Shown: positions 1-7,457, numbered from the stretch's first letter. The stretch: DNA of 13,990 nucleotides from Bacteroidota bacterium (GCA_013334735.1 JAAXXA010000021.1:1-13990), one strand, 5' to 3'. Numbers and translations: made by a program. Notes: generated by a model not told the origin, from the sequence alone.

Positions 1-2421
1 AATGGTTTCAGAATAAACTGATTGACCCTGCAAATTATAAACATTAAGATTTGCATTAGTTGTAAATCCGTTTGAAATAACATTTACTATTCCAATTGAA
101 GGGTTAGGATAAACTTTTATCTCAGAGATATTTGAATGTTCATTTACGCCAACATAAGCAGCATCAAGAACTTCAACATTATCAATGTCAATATAATAAT
201 CGCCTGTAGTTCCTCTTTTGGCAATAAATTTAACAATTATATCTTTTCCTGAATAAGCGCTTAATGATACTAAAACGTTTTTCATATTTGCAGAAGTAAC
301 GTGATTTGCAACGGTAATAACATGAACTGTTGTAAATGTAGAGCCACAATCTTCAGAAATCTGAACTTTCAATGAATCAAGACCTAATGTAAATCCTGTT
401 AATAATTCATAATCGATGTATCTGTAATCAAAAGTAAGAACTGATGTGCTTGTAAGAGTTCCTAATGTTTTATTTAAAGTAGCATTAGCAACAGAAGCAG
501 AAGTTGAATTATAAAGATTTTTATACATTACATAAGAAGTATTGCCATGCGCAGTTGCTGAACTTGTACGATACATATTTGTAGTCCAGTTTGTCAAAGC
601 TGTAGTTGCCTCAAAATTTTCAGCAAAAGGATATGTAGGAGGTGTTACTGTAATTGAATTAGTTATAGTATCATTAGTATAAGTAACATCTGTACCGAGG
701 GTTGTGTATGCTTTAATAACATAAGCACCAACACTGGAAGTATTTGCAAAACCAACAAATAAGGTATCCATTGCATTTGATGCAAGAGTACCGGCATAAG
801 TTTGGTTCAAAACTACATCACCACTTGAAGGAGTTGTGATTTTAACAACAACAGGAATACCGGATTGTGAAGTTGATCCAAAATTTGAAATCACTACATT
901 TACCGAATCTGAAACCAAACCACAAGAAGTTAAAGGACGATTTAAAATACTAATAATACCTACATCATCAGGTTGCGTAATAGAAACCTGAACTCCATCT
1001 AAACCAATATCAGTAGATCCATCGTCAGAAATTGCCATGAAACGAACAACAACAGTTGAAGATGTGGATGCTCCAAGGGATAGTTGTTTCAACTGCCATG
1101 TTGAAGCAATTGTATATTGATCCTGAAAAGCAAATGAGCTTCCGCCATCGGTAGAAAGATATACTTTAAGGCTATCTGTCCCGTTTGTATTAATGTACCA
1201 AAATTTTAATGTTTTGCTTCCGGCGTTTGTAAAATCCAGAAAAGCATCCATAGTTCCGGTAGTACCATCGAGAGCCCTCCCTGAATGAAAACGGGCAGAG
1301 TTAGAAGTACTCAAACTTCCAGTGGGAGTGTAACCATAAGAAGTAGGGCTGGTCCAGTTTCCGGTAGCTGCCTGATCATTCCTTCTCCATGATTGATTTC
1401 CAAATGCAGGAGTATTTATCCAAAATAATGAAGGGACATCACTTGTATCAAGCTTATTAACCCATGTTCCATCAAAATTTTCAGTAAAAGGTAATGCAGC
1501 ATATCCTTGTACATACACCAATTTTGTTATAGTATCATTTGTGTTATCTCCATCAGTAAGTCCATTAGGATTACTTGTCCATAATTTAATAGTATAAAAG
1601 CCAACAGAAGGGAAATTATAAGTACCTATTGGGAGAGATGCGGCTGTAGCAGATGTAGCAAGAGGTCCATTAAATGTGTATGAAGGTGTTTGAGCAACTC
1701 CATTTACCGTCCATGCAACTGTTGCGTTTGCTAATGTAGCTCCTCCAAAATTTTTAATAGTAGCTGTTATAGGAGTAGAACCAATACTTACAGGAGTATT
1801 AGGAGTATTTATTGCTGTAATTCCGGCATCATTAGCAGGAACTACTTGCACTAATATATCATCAATATGAATATCATTACCCCAATCAGAAGTTGCTTTA
1901 AAAAATATATAATTTGTTGCGCCGTTAAAAGATGAAGGAATATCGAAATAATATTTATACCATCCGTCAGCACTTTCCGCCGGTGCAAGCCCGGTATTGC
2001 GGTTGATTTTCCCAAGATGTGTTGCCGATGATATAGATGTTAAGCTGGTACCAATATAAACATCAAGGCTATCATATTCTGTAGCATAAGCGTTATCCTT
2101 ATACATCCAGAAAGAAACTCTCACAAGATTAGTCCCTACAGATGATAAATTGAAAGATGGAGTAATCAATGCGGCAGCAGTACCCGTGCTAAAATCATAA
2201 CTGTTAAATCTTGCCATTCCCGCTCCCGTATGAGTAGGACAAGCAGGATTATTTCCAACAGTTGCCCTTAACCAAAGATCGGCTGAAGGTGACGGCACTC
2301 CTACATTTGTCCATCCTGTAGGGGGAAAAGTTGTTGCATCAAAGGATTGAGTAACAAATGTTTGCGATATAGCAACAAAGCTAATCATTACACTTGCAAG
2401 AAATAATGTAATTTTTTTCAT
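1..2421 (-). CDS. T9SS-sorted multidomain secreted protein (choice-of-anchor J/MAM-like and CARDB-like repeats), C-terminus cut by window edge
   Basis: The minus strand reads open for 807 codons from ATG 2421-2419 to base 1, with no stop, so the gene runs off the left edge. The start gives a classic signal peptide (MKKITLFLASVMISFVAISQ). Then come three beta-sandwich modules of choice-of-anchor J/MAM type, roughly residues 20-190, 305-485 and 600-760; the second and third open with PFTENF and PFAENF. Two CARDB/Ig-like linkers separate them, roughly 195-300 and 487-590, each ending in a TNDTIT stretch. From about residue 765 a T9SS type A sorting domain begins: KVYPNPS at 769-775, then a VYNLQGQ strand. 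Only the last 20-40 residues should be missing. Family knowledge: such proteins are exported by Sec, pass the outer membrane through the T9SS and stay on the surface or are released. No catalytic domain is visible; adhesion or substrate binding is a guess. Confidence 0.88.
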   Translation of the reverse strand, partial: MKKITLFLASVMISFVAISQTFVTQSFDATTFPPTGWTNVGVPSPSADLWLRATVGNNPACPTHTGAGMARFNSYDFSTGTAAALITPSFNLSSVGTNLVRVSFWMYKDNAYATEYDSLDVYIGTSLTSISSATHLGKINRNTGLAPAESADGWYKYYFDIPSSFNGATNYIFFKATSDWGNDIHIDDILVQVVPANDAGITAINTPNTPVSIGSTPITATIKNFGGATLANATVAWTVNGVAQTPSYTFNGPLATSATAASLPIGTYNFPSVGFYTIKLWTSNPNGLTDGDNTNDTITKLVYVQGYAALPFTENFDGTWVNKLDTSDVPSLFWINTPAFGNQSWRRNDQAATGNWTSPTSYGYTPTGSLSTSNSARFHSGRALDGTTGTMDAFLDFTNAGSKTLKFWYINTNGTDSLKVYLSTDGGSSFAFQDQYTIASTWQLKQLSLGASTSSTVVVRFMAISDDGSTDIGLDGVQVSITQPDDVGIISILNRPLTSCGLVSDSVNVVISNFGSTSQSGIPVVVKITTPSSGDVVLNQTYAGTLASNAMDTLFVGFANTSSVGAYVIKAYTTLGTDVTYTNDTITNSITVTPPTYPFAENFEATTALTNWTTNMYRTSSATAHGNTSYVMYKNLYNSTSASVANATLNKTLGTLTSTSVLTFDYRYIDYELLTGFTLGLDSLKVQISEDCGSTFTTVHVITVANHVTSANMKNVLVSLSAYSGKDIIVKFIAKRGTTGDYYIDIDNVEVLDAAYVGVNEHSNISEIKVYPNPSIGIVNVISNGFTTNANLNVYNLQGQSVYSETI

Positions 2422-2467
2422 AGGAAATTTGATTTAATTAATAATTGATTTTAATTTATTTATTTTA

Positions 2468-2475
2468 CAAAGATA
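2468..2475 (-). promoter_or_regulatory. Candidate -7 box of the T9SS protein gene
   Basis: On the minus strand this reads TATCTTTG, a full match to the Bacteroidota -7 consensus TAnnTTTG, placed 47 bases before the start codon of the T9SS gene. No TTG is found at the expected -33 distance, so only half of the promoter is supported. The surrounding 2422-2520 stretch is very AT-rich. Confidence 0.35.
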
Positions 2476-2597
2476 TTAATTTTTAATTTTATATAAAAAA
2501 ACATTCCTCAAATAAGAGTTTTTTTTCAATTAGCCGTTGTTAATTTATTGGATAACAATTAAAAACACAAAGTATTTAAAGCCTCTGTGGCAAATTT

Positions 2598-3548
2598 TTA
2601 TATTGTACAAAGGTATCTTTCCGCTTCAATTGCAGCCATACATCCGCTTCCCGCGGCAGTAACAGCTTGCCTGAAATGAAAATCCTGAATATCACCTGCT
2701 GCAAAAACGCCGTTAACACTTGTCTTTGTGCTTCCAGGCTGGGTTTTTATGTACCCATTAGGATGCAGCTCAAGCTTGTCTTTAAAAATGTCAGAATTAG
2801 GTTTATGTCCAATAGCTCTAAAAACTCCATCTAAATCCAACTTAGTTTCTTCGGCAGTTATGGTATTTGTTAAAATAATCCCGTTTACAGATTTGATAAA
2901 GCCACTTTCGGTTCCAACAATTTCTTTGGGTAAATTATTCCATATCATTTCCACATTAGGTGTATTAAATAATTTGTTTTGCATTATTTTAGATGCACGT
3001 AATTCACTACGACGATGAATCAGATACACCTTTTTACAAAGTTTTGCAAGATATAAAGCTTCTTCAACAGCAGTATCCCCCCCTCCTATAACGGCGACAA
3101 CTTTTCCCTTATAAAAAAAACCGTCGCAGGTAGCGCATGCCGAAACGCCATATCCACTAAATTTCACTTCCGATTCAATTCCTATCCATTTTGCAGTAGC
3201 TCCTGTAGCAATAATTACAGTATCTGCTAAAATTTCATTACCCTCTTCGGTTTTTAATTTGAAAGGTTTTTTCGTAAAATCAACTTCCGAAATACTGCCC
3301 CATCGAATATCTGTACCAAAACGCGCAGCTTGTTTGTGGAAATTCTCCATAATTGCACTACCGGTTATACCTTCGGGAAAACCCGGATAATTCTCAATTT
3401 CAGTTGTAATTGTTAATTGCCCGCCTGGTTGCATCCCTTGAATCAAAACCGGCTTTAAATCTGCCCTTGCAGCATAAATAGCAGCAGTATATCCTGCAGG
3501 ACCTGACCCTATAATCAAACATTTGATCTTTTCTGTGTTTTCTGACAT
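2598..3548 (-). CDS. trxB: Thioredoxin-disulfide reductase
   Basis: NADPH-dependent flavoenzyme that reduces thioredoxin in the cytoplasm. The 316-residue protein is full length for low-Mr bacterial TrxB. Visible motifs: FAD-binding GSGPAG at 14-19; GGQL at 42-45 followed by the ENYPGFP segment; redox-active CATC at 138-141; NADPH-binding GGGDTA at 155-160 with the HRR basic triplet at 178-180; and the C-terminal FAD motif AAGDI at 283-287 followed by RQAVTAAGSG. All key residues are present, so it should be active. It lies 86 bp downstream of the Tim44/TerB gene on the same strand. No TAnnTTTG box is seen in that gap, so cotranscription or a non-canonical promoter is possible. The start at 3548 fits the family N-terminus. 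Confidence 0.97.
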   Translation of the reverse strand: MSENTEKIKCLIIGSGPAGYTAAIYAARADLKPVLIQGMQPGGQLTITTEIENYPGFPEGITGSAIMENFHKQAARFGTDIRWGSISEVDFTKKPFKLKTEEGNEILADTVIIATGATAKWIGIESEVKFSGYGVSACATCDGFFYKGKVVAVIGGGDTAVEEALYLAKLCKKVYLIHRRSELRASKIMQNKLFNTPNVEMIWNNLPKEIVGTESGFIKSVNGIILTNTITAEETKLDLDGVFRAIGHKPNSDIFKDKLELHPNGYIKTQPGSTKTSVNGVFAAGDIQDFHFRQAVTAAGSGCMAAIEAERYLCTI

Positions 3549-3582
3549 AATTTTATTTTTTAATCAAAGTTGTTAATAAATG

Positions 3583-3617
3583 GCTGCAAGCTAGAAGCTA
3601 GAAGCTACAAGCTACAA
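3583..3617. repeat. Heptanucleotide tandem repeat, 5 copies
   Basis: Five head-to-tail 7-mers: GCTGCAA, then GCTAGAA twice, then GCTACAA twice, followed by a further GCT. The array fills 35 of the 86 bases between the Tim44/TerB stop and the trxB start. It is noncoding and ends about 34 bases upstream of the trxB ATG, so it would sit in a trxB leader or in the intercistronic part of a shared transcript. Confidence 0.9.
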
Positions 3618-3634
3618 GCTGATAGTTTGCTATT

Positions 3635-5449
3635 TTAAGCTGCCTGAATATATTGCATCTTCACATTATCTAATAAAGCGCGTTCTTCCGGTGAAATCAT
3701 ACCGTCAATATTTGCAGCTTTTTCCATTAATTTTAATATCTTAACTCTTTTTTTCTGATCTTCGGGCATTCTTACTACCAAACTTCCGCTTTTAGCTAAA
3801 TTAAACATAGGAACAACTCTGTCGGCTTTATAACCCCATTTGTTAGCTAATTTTACAGCCAAACCTCTTTCCTGCTCCGCAAAATTTCCATCGGCAGCCA
3901 TAACTACCAGTACGTTATTAAACGCGTAATCTCTCACATCATAAAGGCTTTCCAACTTTTCGATATTAACTCCGGCAACAAATTCATCTTTATTTTCACG
4001 GTAATAGTTCTGATATTCCGAAACACCCATAATATCGGTAACTATCCATTCATTCTTAGAGCTGTTTAGTTCAGCCCCGCAATATTGGCATTTAATATCA
4101 ATAGTATCTTTCACAGGACCGGCACATGCAGGGCATACATGAGCATATAAAGAACCTTTTGATAATTGAGGATTGATATCTCTGCTCATCATAACTGTTT
4201 CAGTCATGCTCATTACTACAGAATCAATAAGCGTAGCTTTACCATCTTTAAGCAATACCCTCTGATATGATGATTTAACAGCTATTGCAAGGACATTTTT
4301 ATCATTACGCCTGCTGGCGCTGATTAATGTTACATCGTTTAAAAATATTCTGTTAAAAACCGTATTATCAAGTGAATTATCATTGTTAAGCTTTTCAAAT
4401 AATTCATCCGACACAAAACGTCTCATTATTGTCGGATTTTTAAGAACTTTTGAAGTTAATATCTGCAAATAACCGTTGCTGGCTTTATCTTCAATATTTT
4501 GTATGGAAAAATCTTCATTTGTAGCAAATAATTCATTAACTTTTGTTGCAAGGTTAGATTCTTTAGATGTTTTTGAATAAACTCCAATATAGTCGTCAGC
4601 TTGAGTAATTTCGGACAATATCCAATCATAATCGCCAAGATTTGTATAAGTATGGCAATAATCACACTGGCTCACATCACCTGCATTTTTTGAAAGCTCT
4701 GCTCCGCATTTTGGGCAGTTTTGAGAATTATAAAGATCTCCTACTTTAATTCCTTTCTTTTTAATGAACGACCAGTATTCAACAAACTCTTCGCTTCCTC
4801 CGGAATTAAACTGAGGGTATTTTTGACTAACGAATCGATCAACAATAGAGGCATAAATTGCAACATGAATAATGTCGAAATTACCATCACTTTCAATTTT
4901 ATCAATATAAATATTTTTAACTTTAAGATTATCAATCAGGTTTTTTTGGTCAAGAATATTCATCATTTTAAACTGAGTATTCATTCTCTGGTACATACCA
5001 TCGGATATGTATTTCCTGACCTTCCCCATATCTTTCATCATCCAGGCTTCCTGGATTCTGATGAAAGCCTGATTTACTTTTGCTTTAAAGGCTTCCGCAT
5101 TAAAATCAGGATTTTTTGTTAAATAATTGTTTAATGTTCTTTGTTTATCCTGAGAATCGCCAAGGGGAAGTTGATTAAGGACAGTTTGCTGTTTATTCTG
5201 TTTATTTCCCCACCAGCCAAGTAAAATAATAAGTCCTATAACAACAAAATTCCAGGGAAAAGGTATTATAAAAATTAAGTAAATAATAATACCAAAAAGG
5301 TCGCCACCACCACCACTACCGCCACTATGGCTCCCACCGCCGCCACCGCCAGCACGCGCAAACACGTCAATTGCATATATACTTATTAAAATAAAAACGA
5401 ATAGAGCAGCAATGTTGATTAATGACTTAGGAAAAATTATTTTTTTCAT
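3635..5449 (-). CDS. Membrane protein with two Tim44-like domains, two zinc ribbons and a TerB-like C-terminus
   Basis: 604 residues from the chosen start. Order: a hydrophobic signal/TM segment at 7-31; a Gly/Ser-rich stretch at 33-49 (ARAGGGGGG, typical after the leader of bacterial Tim44-like proteins); a TM segment at 51-78; a Tim44-like domain at about 113-239 (FNAEAFKAKVNQAFIRIQEAW); a zinc ribbon with Cys 245, 248, 262 and 265; a second, diverged Tim44-like domain at about 310-425; a second zinc ribbon with Cys 439, 442, 454 and 457; and a TerB-like helical domain at about 506-600 with the paired acidic motifs AADGNFAEQE and NIDGMISPEE. The frame opens earlier at ATG 5527, but those 26 extra residues are polar and precede the signal anchor, and a strong promoter lies inside them, so 5449 is preferred. 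Function is unknown; Tim44 domains contact membranes and proteins, and TerB domains occur in stress proteins. Confidence 0.87.
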   Translation of the reverse strand: MKKIIFPKSLINIAALFVFILISIYAIDVFARAGGGGGGSHSGGSGGGGDLFGIIIYLIFIIPFPWNFVVIGLIILLGWWGNKQNKQQTVLNQLPLGDSQDKQRTLNNYLTKNPDFNAEAFKAKVNQAFIRIQEAWMMKDMGKVRKYISDGMYQRMNTQFKMMNILDQKNLIDNLKVKNIYIDKIESDGNFDIIHVAIYASIVDRFVSQKYPQFNSGGSEEFVEYWSFIKKKGIKVGDLYNSQNCPKCGAELSKNAGDVSQCDYCHTYTNLGDYDWILSEITQADDYIGVYSKTSKESNLATKVNELFATNEDFSIQNIEDKASNGYLQILTSKVLKNPTIMRRFVSDELFEKLNNDNSLDNTVFNRIFLNDVTLISASRRNDKNVLAIAVKSSYQRVLLKDGKATLIDSVVMSMTETVMMSRDINPQLSKGSLYAHVCPACAGPVKDTIDIKCQYCGAELNSSKNEWIVTDIMGVSEYQNYYRENKDEFVAGVNIEKLESLYDVRDYAFNNVLVVMAADGNFAEQERGLAVKLANKWGYKADRVVPMFNLAKSGSLVVRMPEDQKKRVKILKLMEKAANIDGMISPEERALLDNVKMQYIQAA

Positions 5450-5484
5450 TTTTACACGTTCTGATTTAATAATATGACAATAGC

Positions 5485-5517
5485 CAAAAGTATGAAAAAT
5501 ATATTTTGTTTGGCAAA
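5485..5517 (-). promoter_or_regulatory. Bacteroidota-type promoter of the Tim44/TerB gene
   Basis: On the minus strand TTTG (5517-5514) is followed by 21 bases and then TACTTTTG (5492-5485), a full match to TAnnTTTG at near-ideal spacing. Transcription would begin near 5478, leaving a leader of about 29 bases before ATG 5449. The box lies downstream of the alternative ATG at 5527, which supports the shorter protein. Confidence 0.6.
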
Positions 5518-5620
5518 AATTTCTCATTACTTTTCCCTTGTTTTTGCATATTTTTGCGCTAATTGTAAAAAATGAAGGATTAACATTTTAATAAATTATA
5601 CTTTATACGGTGTAAATTAT

Positions 5621-5628
5621 TACATTTG
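5621..5628 (+). promoter_or_regulatory. Possible -7 box for mtgA
   Basis: TACATTTG fits TAnnTTTG exactly, but no TTG sits 19-21 bases upstream. If it is used, the mtgA leader would be about 155 bases long and would contain the palindrome at 5635-5698. Confidence 0.3.
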
Positions 5629-5634
5629 GGTTTC

Positions 5635-5698
5635 AGGTATAGGGTATAAGGGCATACGGTATAACCGATACTTCTTTATGCCTTTATACCGAATACCT
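5635..5698. repeat. 64-bp imperfect palindrome with 7-bp quasi-periodicity
   Basis: Two 22-base arms (5635-5656 and 5677-5698) pair at 19 of 22 positions around a 20-base centre. The best-matching part is GGTATAAGGGCATA against the complement of TATGCCTTTATACC. The centre holds a smaller hairpin, CGGT-ATA-ACCG, at 5657-5667. The left half also reads as degenerate 7-mers (AGGTATA, GGGTATA, then with one extra base GGGCATA, CGGTATA). It is REP-like and noncoding, and could fold in a long mtgA leader. Confidence 0.75.
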
Positions 5699-5782
5699 CT
5701 ATACATTTTTATATTCATAAAAAGCGGAAATTTAACCAGTTTTTAGTATAAAACATTTAACATAAAACTCATAACCCAAACC

Positions 5783-5786
5783 AGGA
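5783..5786 (+). promoter_or_regulatory. Weak ribosome binding site of mtgA
   Basis: AGGA ends five bases before ATG 5792. It is short but well spaced, and supports this start. Confidence 0.4.
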
Positions 5787-5791
5787 TACCA

Positions 5792-6490
5792 ATGGCAAAA
5801 GGAGGAAAAACAAAAGCTTTTTTTAAAATACTGCTGCGGATTTTTATTTTTTTTGTTACAATCACTATTGTGCCTGTAATAATATATAAATTTATTTCTG
5901 TACCAGCTTCACCATTAATGTTTTTACGTACTTTAGAAATGAAATCAAATGGCGATAGTGTTAACCTTGATTATAAATGGATTTCTATTGACAAAATGTC
6001 GCCTTATCTTTTTCAAGCTGCTATAGCAGCTGAAGATGATGAATTTATGTATCACAACGGCTTTGATTTCGATGCTATGACAAAAGCAATTAAATCAAAT
6101 CAAAAAAATGAAAAACGTATTAAAGGAGGAAGCACTATCAGCCAACAAACTGCAAAAAATGTATTTCTCTGGCCTCATCGCGATTATTTAAGAAAAGGTC
6201 TTGAGGCATGGTTTACTGGATTAACAGAACTTATATGGGGCAAAAAAAGGATAATGGAAGTTTATCTGAACATTGTAGAACTCGGCGATGGTGTATTCGG
6301 TGTAGAAGCTGCCTCGCAAAAATATTTCAAAAAACCGGCATCAGATCTCACAAAAAACGAAGCAGCCGCTTTGGTTGCTGTTTTTCCAAACCCACGAGTT
6401 TACAGAGTTATTAATCCTTCTCAATATACACGTAGCTACAAATGGGCAATTTTAAGCAGAATGAATAACCTACCAAAAGTTAAGTTTTAA
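5792..6490 (+). CDS. mtgA: Monofunctional biosynthetic peptidoglycan glycosyltransferase (GT51)
   Basis: Polymerises lipid II into glycan strands at the periplasmic face of the inner membrane, with no transpeptidase domain. The 232-residue length fits monofunctional enzymes. One N-terminal membrane anchor lies at about 9-33 after a basic start (MAKGGKTK). GT51 motifs follow in order: EDDEFMYHNGFD at 81-92 with the catalytic Glu at 81; GGSTISQQ at 112-119; KKRIMEVYLNIVELG at 151-165 with the second conserved Glu at 156; and GVFGVEAASQKYFKK at 167-181. All conserved motifs are intact. It stands alone on the plus strand, divergent from the Tim44/TerB gene, with 165 bp before the next gene, so it is probably its own unit. 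Confidence 0.95.
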   Translation: MAKGGKTKAFFKILLRIFIFFVTITIVPVIIYKFISVPASPLMFLRTLEMKSNGDSVNLDYKWISIDKMSPYLFQAAIAAEDDEFMYHNGFDFDAMTKAIKSNQKNEKRIKGGSTISQQTAKNVFLWPHRDYLRKGLEAWFTGLTELIWGKKRIMEVYLNIVELGDGVFGVEAASQKYFKKPASDLTKNEAAALVAVFPNPRVYRVINPSQYTRSYKWAILSRMNNLPKVKF

Positions 6491-6600
6491 TCAATTCTAA
6501 ATTATTTGTATTTTAATATTTCCTGCTTGTCTGCATGCATTGCATCCTCGTTTCTTAATATTTTTTAACTTTTTATTTAACCATTCTTAACATTGTAATA

Positions 6601-6631
6601 TTGATTCTGAAATCTTCAGATTGTAAATTTG
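6601..6631 (+). promoter_or_regulatory. Near-consensus Bacteroidota promoter of the small secreted protein
   Basis: TTG at 6601-6603, a 20-base spacer, then TAAATTTG at 6624-6631, a full match to TAnnTTTG. Transcription would start near 6638, about 18 bases before the ATG. It is one of the two best promoters in the window, together with the one at 5485-5517. Confidence 0.65.
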
Positions 6632-6642
6632 TGCTGTTAAAA

Positions 6643-6650
6643 AAAGGAGG
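6643..6650 (+). promoter_or_regulatory. Strong Shine-Dalgarno site
   Basis: AAAGGAGG ends five bases before ATG 6656. A near-perfect anti-16S match is unusual among Bacteroidota genes, which mostly lack strong Shine-Dalgarno sites; no other gene start here has one. It fixes the start codon and suggests high expression. Confidence 0.7.
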
Positions 6651-6655
6651 TTTTT

Positions 6656-7114
6656 ATGAAAACAAGTATTAATTTTTCTACAGCATGGATGCTTTTAATG
6701 TTAACTTTTTCTAACATTTCTGTTCAGTCTCAGAATGAAGAACCTCAAAGCAGCCAAATTGTGAAGATCAAAACGATGAAAATTGTAAATGGCGACACCA
6801 TCGTTTCTGAAAAAACATATACAGGCACCGGAAACATGAATATTGAAGATACTTTATCAGGTAATGGTTTTGAAAATTTTCAATTTCAGAATTTTAATAA
6901 CTTTTATGATAATGATTTTTTAAAAAACTTTCCAAAAATTGATAATTATTTCAATGATTTTAACTTTGGAGCTAACGATATGTTTTTCCGGAATTTCGGA
7001 TTTCCTGATTTCCAAAGAGGTTTTGATATAGACTCTATGATAAAAGAATTCAATTTCAAAGGTATTGACAGCATTTTCCCTTCATTAGGAAACAATAAAA
7101 TAATAATAAATTGA
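6656..7114 (+). CDS. Small secreted Asn/Phe-rich protein of unknown function
   Basis: 152 residues. An N-terminal signal peptide ends near residues 24-26 (MLLMLTFSNISVQSQ). A short beta-like part follows (IVKIKTMKIVNGDTIVSEKTY), and then from about 71 to 134 a low-complexity segment with about 18 Phe plus many Asn and Asp, in loose NF, DF and FN steps (NNFYDNDF, YFNDFNF, MFFRNFGF). There is no lipobox, T9SS sorting domain or transmembrane helix beyond the leader. I do not recognise a family. The gene has its own promoter, strong ribosome site and intrinsic terminator, so it is a single-gene unit that should be well expressed. Periplasmic or secreted location is inferred from the leader; the aromatic/Asn repeats could pack on a surface or self-associate, which is speculation. 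Confidence 0.8.
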   Translation: MKTSINFSTAWMLLMLTFSNISVQSQNEEPQSSQIVKIKTMKIVNGDTIVSEKTYTGTGNMNIEDTLSGNGFENFQFQNFNNFYDNDFLKNFPKIDNYFNDFNFGANDMFFRNFGFPDFQRGFDIDSMIKEFNFKGIDSIFPSLGNNKIIIN

Positions 7115-7173
7115 AAAAAATTACTTATTGAATAATTTTTTGTTGTTTGTTACGTTTTTTATAAAATTTATTT

Positions 7174-7207
7174 ACCTCCCTTTTATATATTCGGGAGGTT
7201 TTTTTTT
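7174..7207 (+). terminator. Intrinsic terminator after the small secreted protein
   Basis: ACCTCCC (7174-7180) pairs with GGGAGGT (7193-7199) around a 12-base loop and is followed by an unbroken T run to 7207. It lies 60 bases after the stop codon at 7114 and is the clearest terminator in the window. Confidence 0.85.
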
Positions 7208-7276
7208 GTTGTATTTTGTTTACAAATAATAATTACATTTGCTTAATAGTATCTATAGAAACTAATTCCTTCCCTT

Positions 7277-7317
7277 TTACCATTTCGATGGTAAGCCTAC
7301 GCTCCGCCAAGGCGGAG
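7277..7317. repeat. Pair of perfect REP-like palindromes
   Basis: TTACCAT-TTCG-ATGGTAA (7277-7294) is a perfect 7-bp hairpin with a TTCG loop. CTCCGCC-AA-GGCGGAG (7302-7317) is a perfect 7-bp hairpin with a two-base loop, GC-rich in an AT-rich setting. The CCGCCnnGGCGG core recurs at 10969-10980 inside the element between the amylase genes. Confidence 0.75.
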
Positions 7318-7349
7318 GCGGAACGGAGGATAAATATAGTTGCTTATAG

Positions 7350-7452
7350 GTACTTAAGATATCTCACGGATACTGCCACTTCGAATCCGCTCAGTTTCCG
7401 GTTGGATATGACAAGCGGGTTAAAGTTTTTGAGATACCCTTAAAATAAGTAC
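7350..7452. repeat. Nested imperfect inverted repeat, MITE-like
   Basis: Four arm pairs nest in order: GTACTTA 7350-7356 with TAAGTAC 7446-7452; TATCTCA 7360-7366 with TGAGATA 7430-7436; ACTT 7378-7381 with AAGT 7423-7426; and AATCCGCT 7384-7391 with AGCGGGTT 7414-7421 (one G-T type mismatch). Spacing between arms is uneven, so it looks like a decayed palindromic element. It ends 23 bases before the DUF4249 start. Confidence 0.5.
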
Positions 7453-7457
7453 ATTTA
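7429..7457 (+). promoter_or_regulatory. Weak promoter of the DUF4249 lipoprotein gene
   Basis: TTG (7429-7431, within TTTTTG), an 18-base spacer, then TACATTTA (7450-7457), seven of eight to TAnnTTTG. It would give a leader of about ten bases. It overlaps the right arm of the palindrome at 7350-7452. Confidence 0.3.

Larger units (their letters stand above)
5450..5791. other. Divergent intergenic region, no gene
   Basis: Gap of 342 bases between the start of the Tim44/TerB gene and mtgA, which point away from each other. It holds the Tim44/TerB promoter (5485-5517), a possible -7 box for mtgA (5621-5628) and a 64-bp palindrome (5635-5698). No convincing coding frame was seen on either strand. 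Confidence 0.7.

Noticed and set aside
2509..2540. Possible terminator of trxB in the AT-rich gap
   Set aside because: Only a 3-bp GC stem could be found ahead of the T run on the minus strand.
4721..5122. 133-codon open frame on the plus strand opposite the Tim44/TerB gene
   Set aside because: Antisense shadow; the opposite strand carries conserved domains and Cys motifs across the same bases.
5450..5527. N-terminal extension of the Tim44/TerB protein
   Set aside because: Polar residues ahead of a clear signal anchor, with a consensus promoter inside the stretch; the start at 5449 fits better.
7216..7241. TTG ... TACATTTG as a promoter for the DUF4249 gene
   Set aside because: The -7 box is good, but the nearest TTG is only 15 bases away and the leader would be over 200 bases through several hairpins; the closer pair at 7429-7457 is favoured, though also weak.
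7216..7443. 75-codon open frame on the plus strand upstream of the DUF4249 gene
   Set aside because: It runs through two perfect palindromes and a nested inverted repeat, has no ribosome site, and its composition does not resemble the neighbouring proteins.
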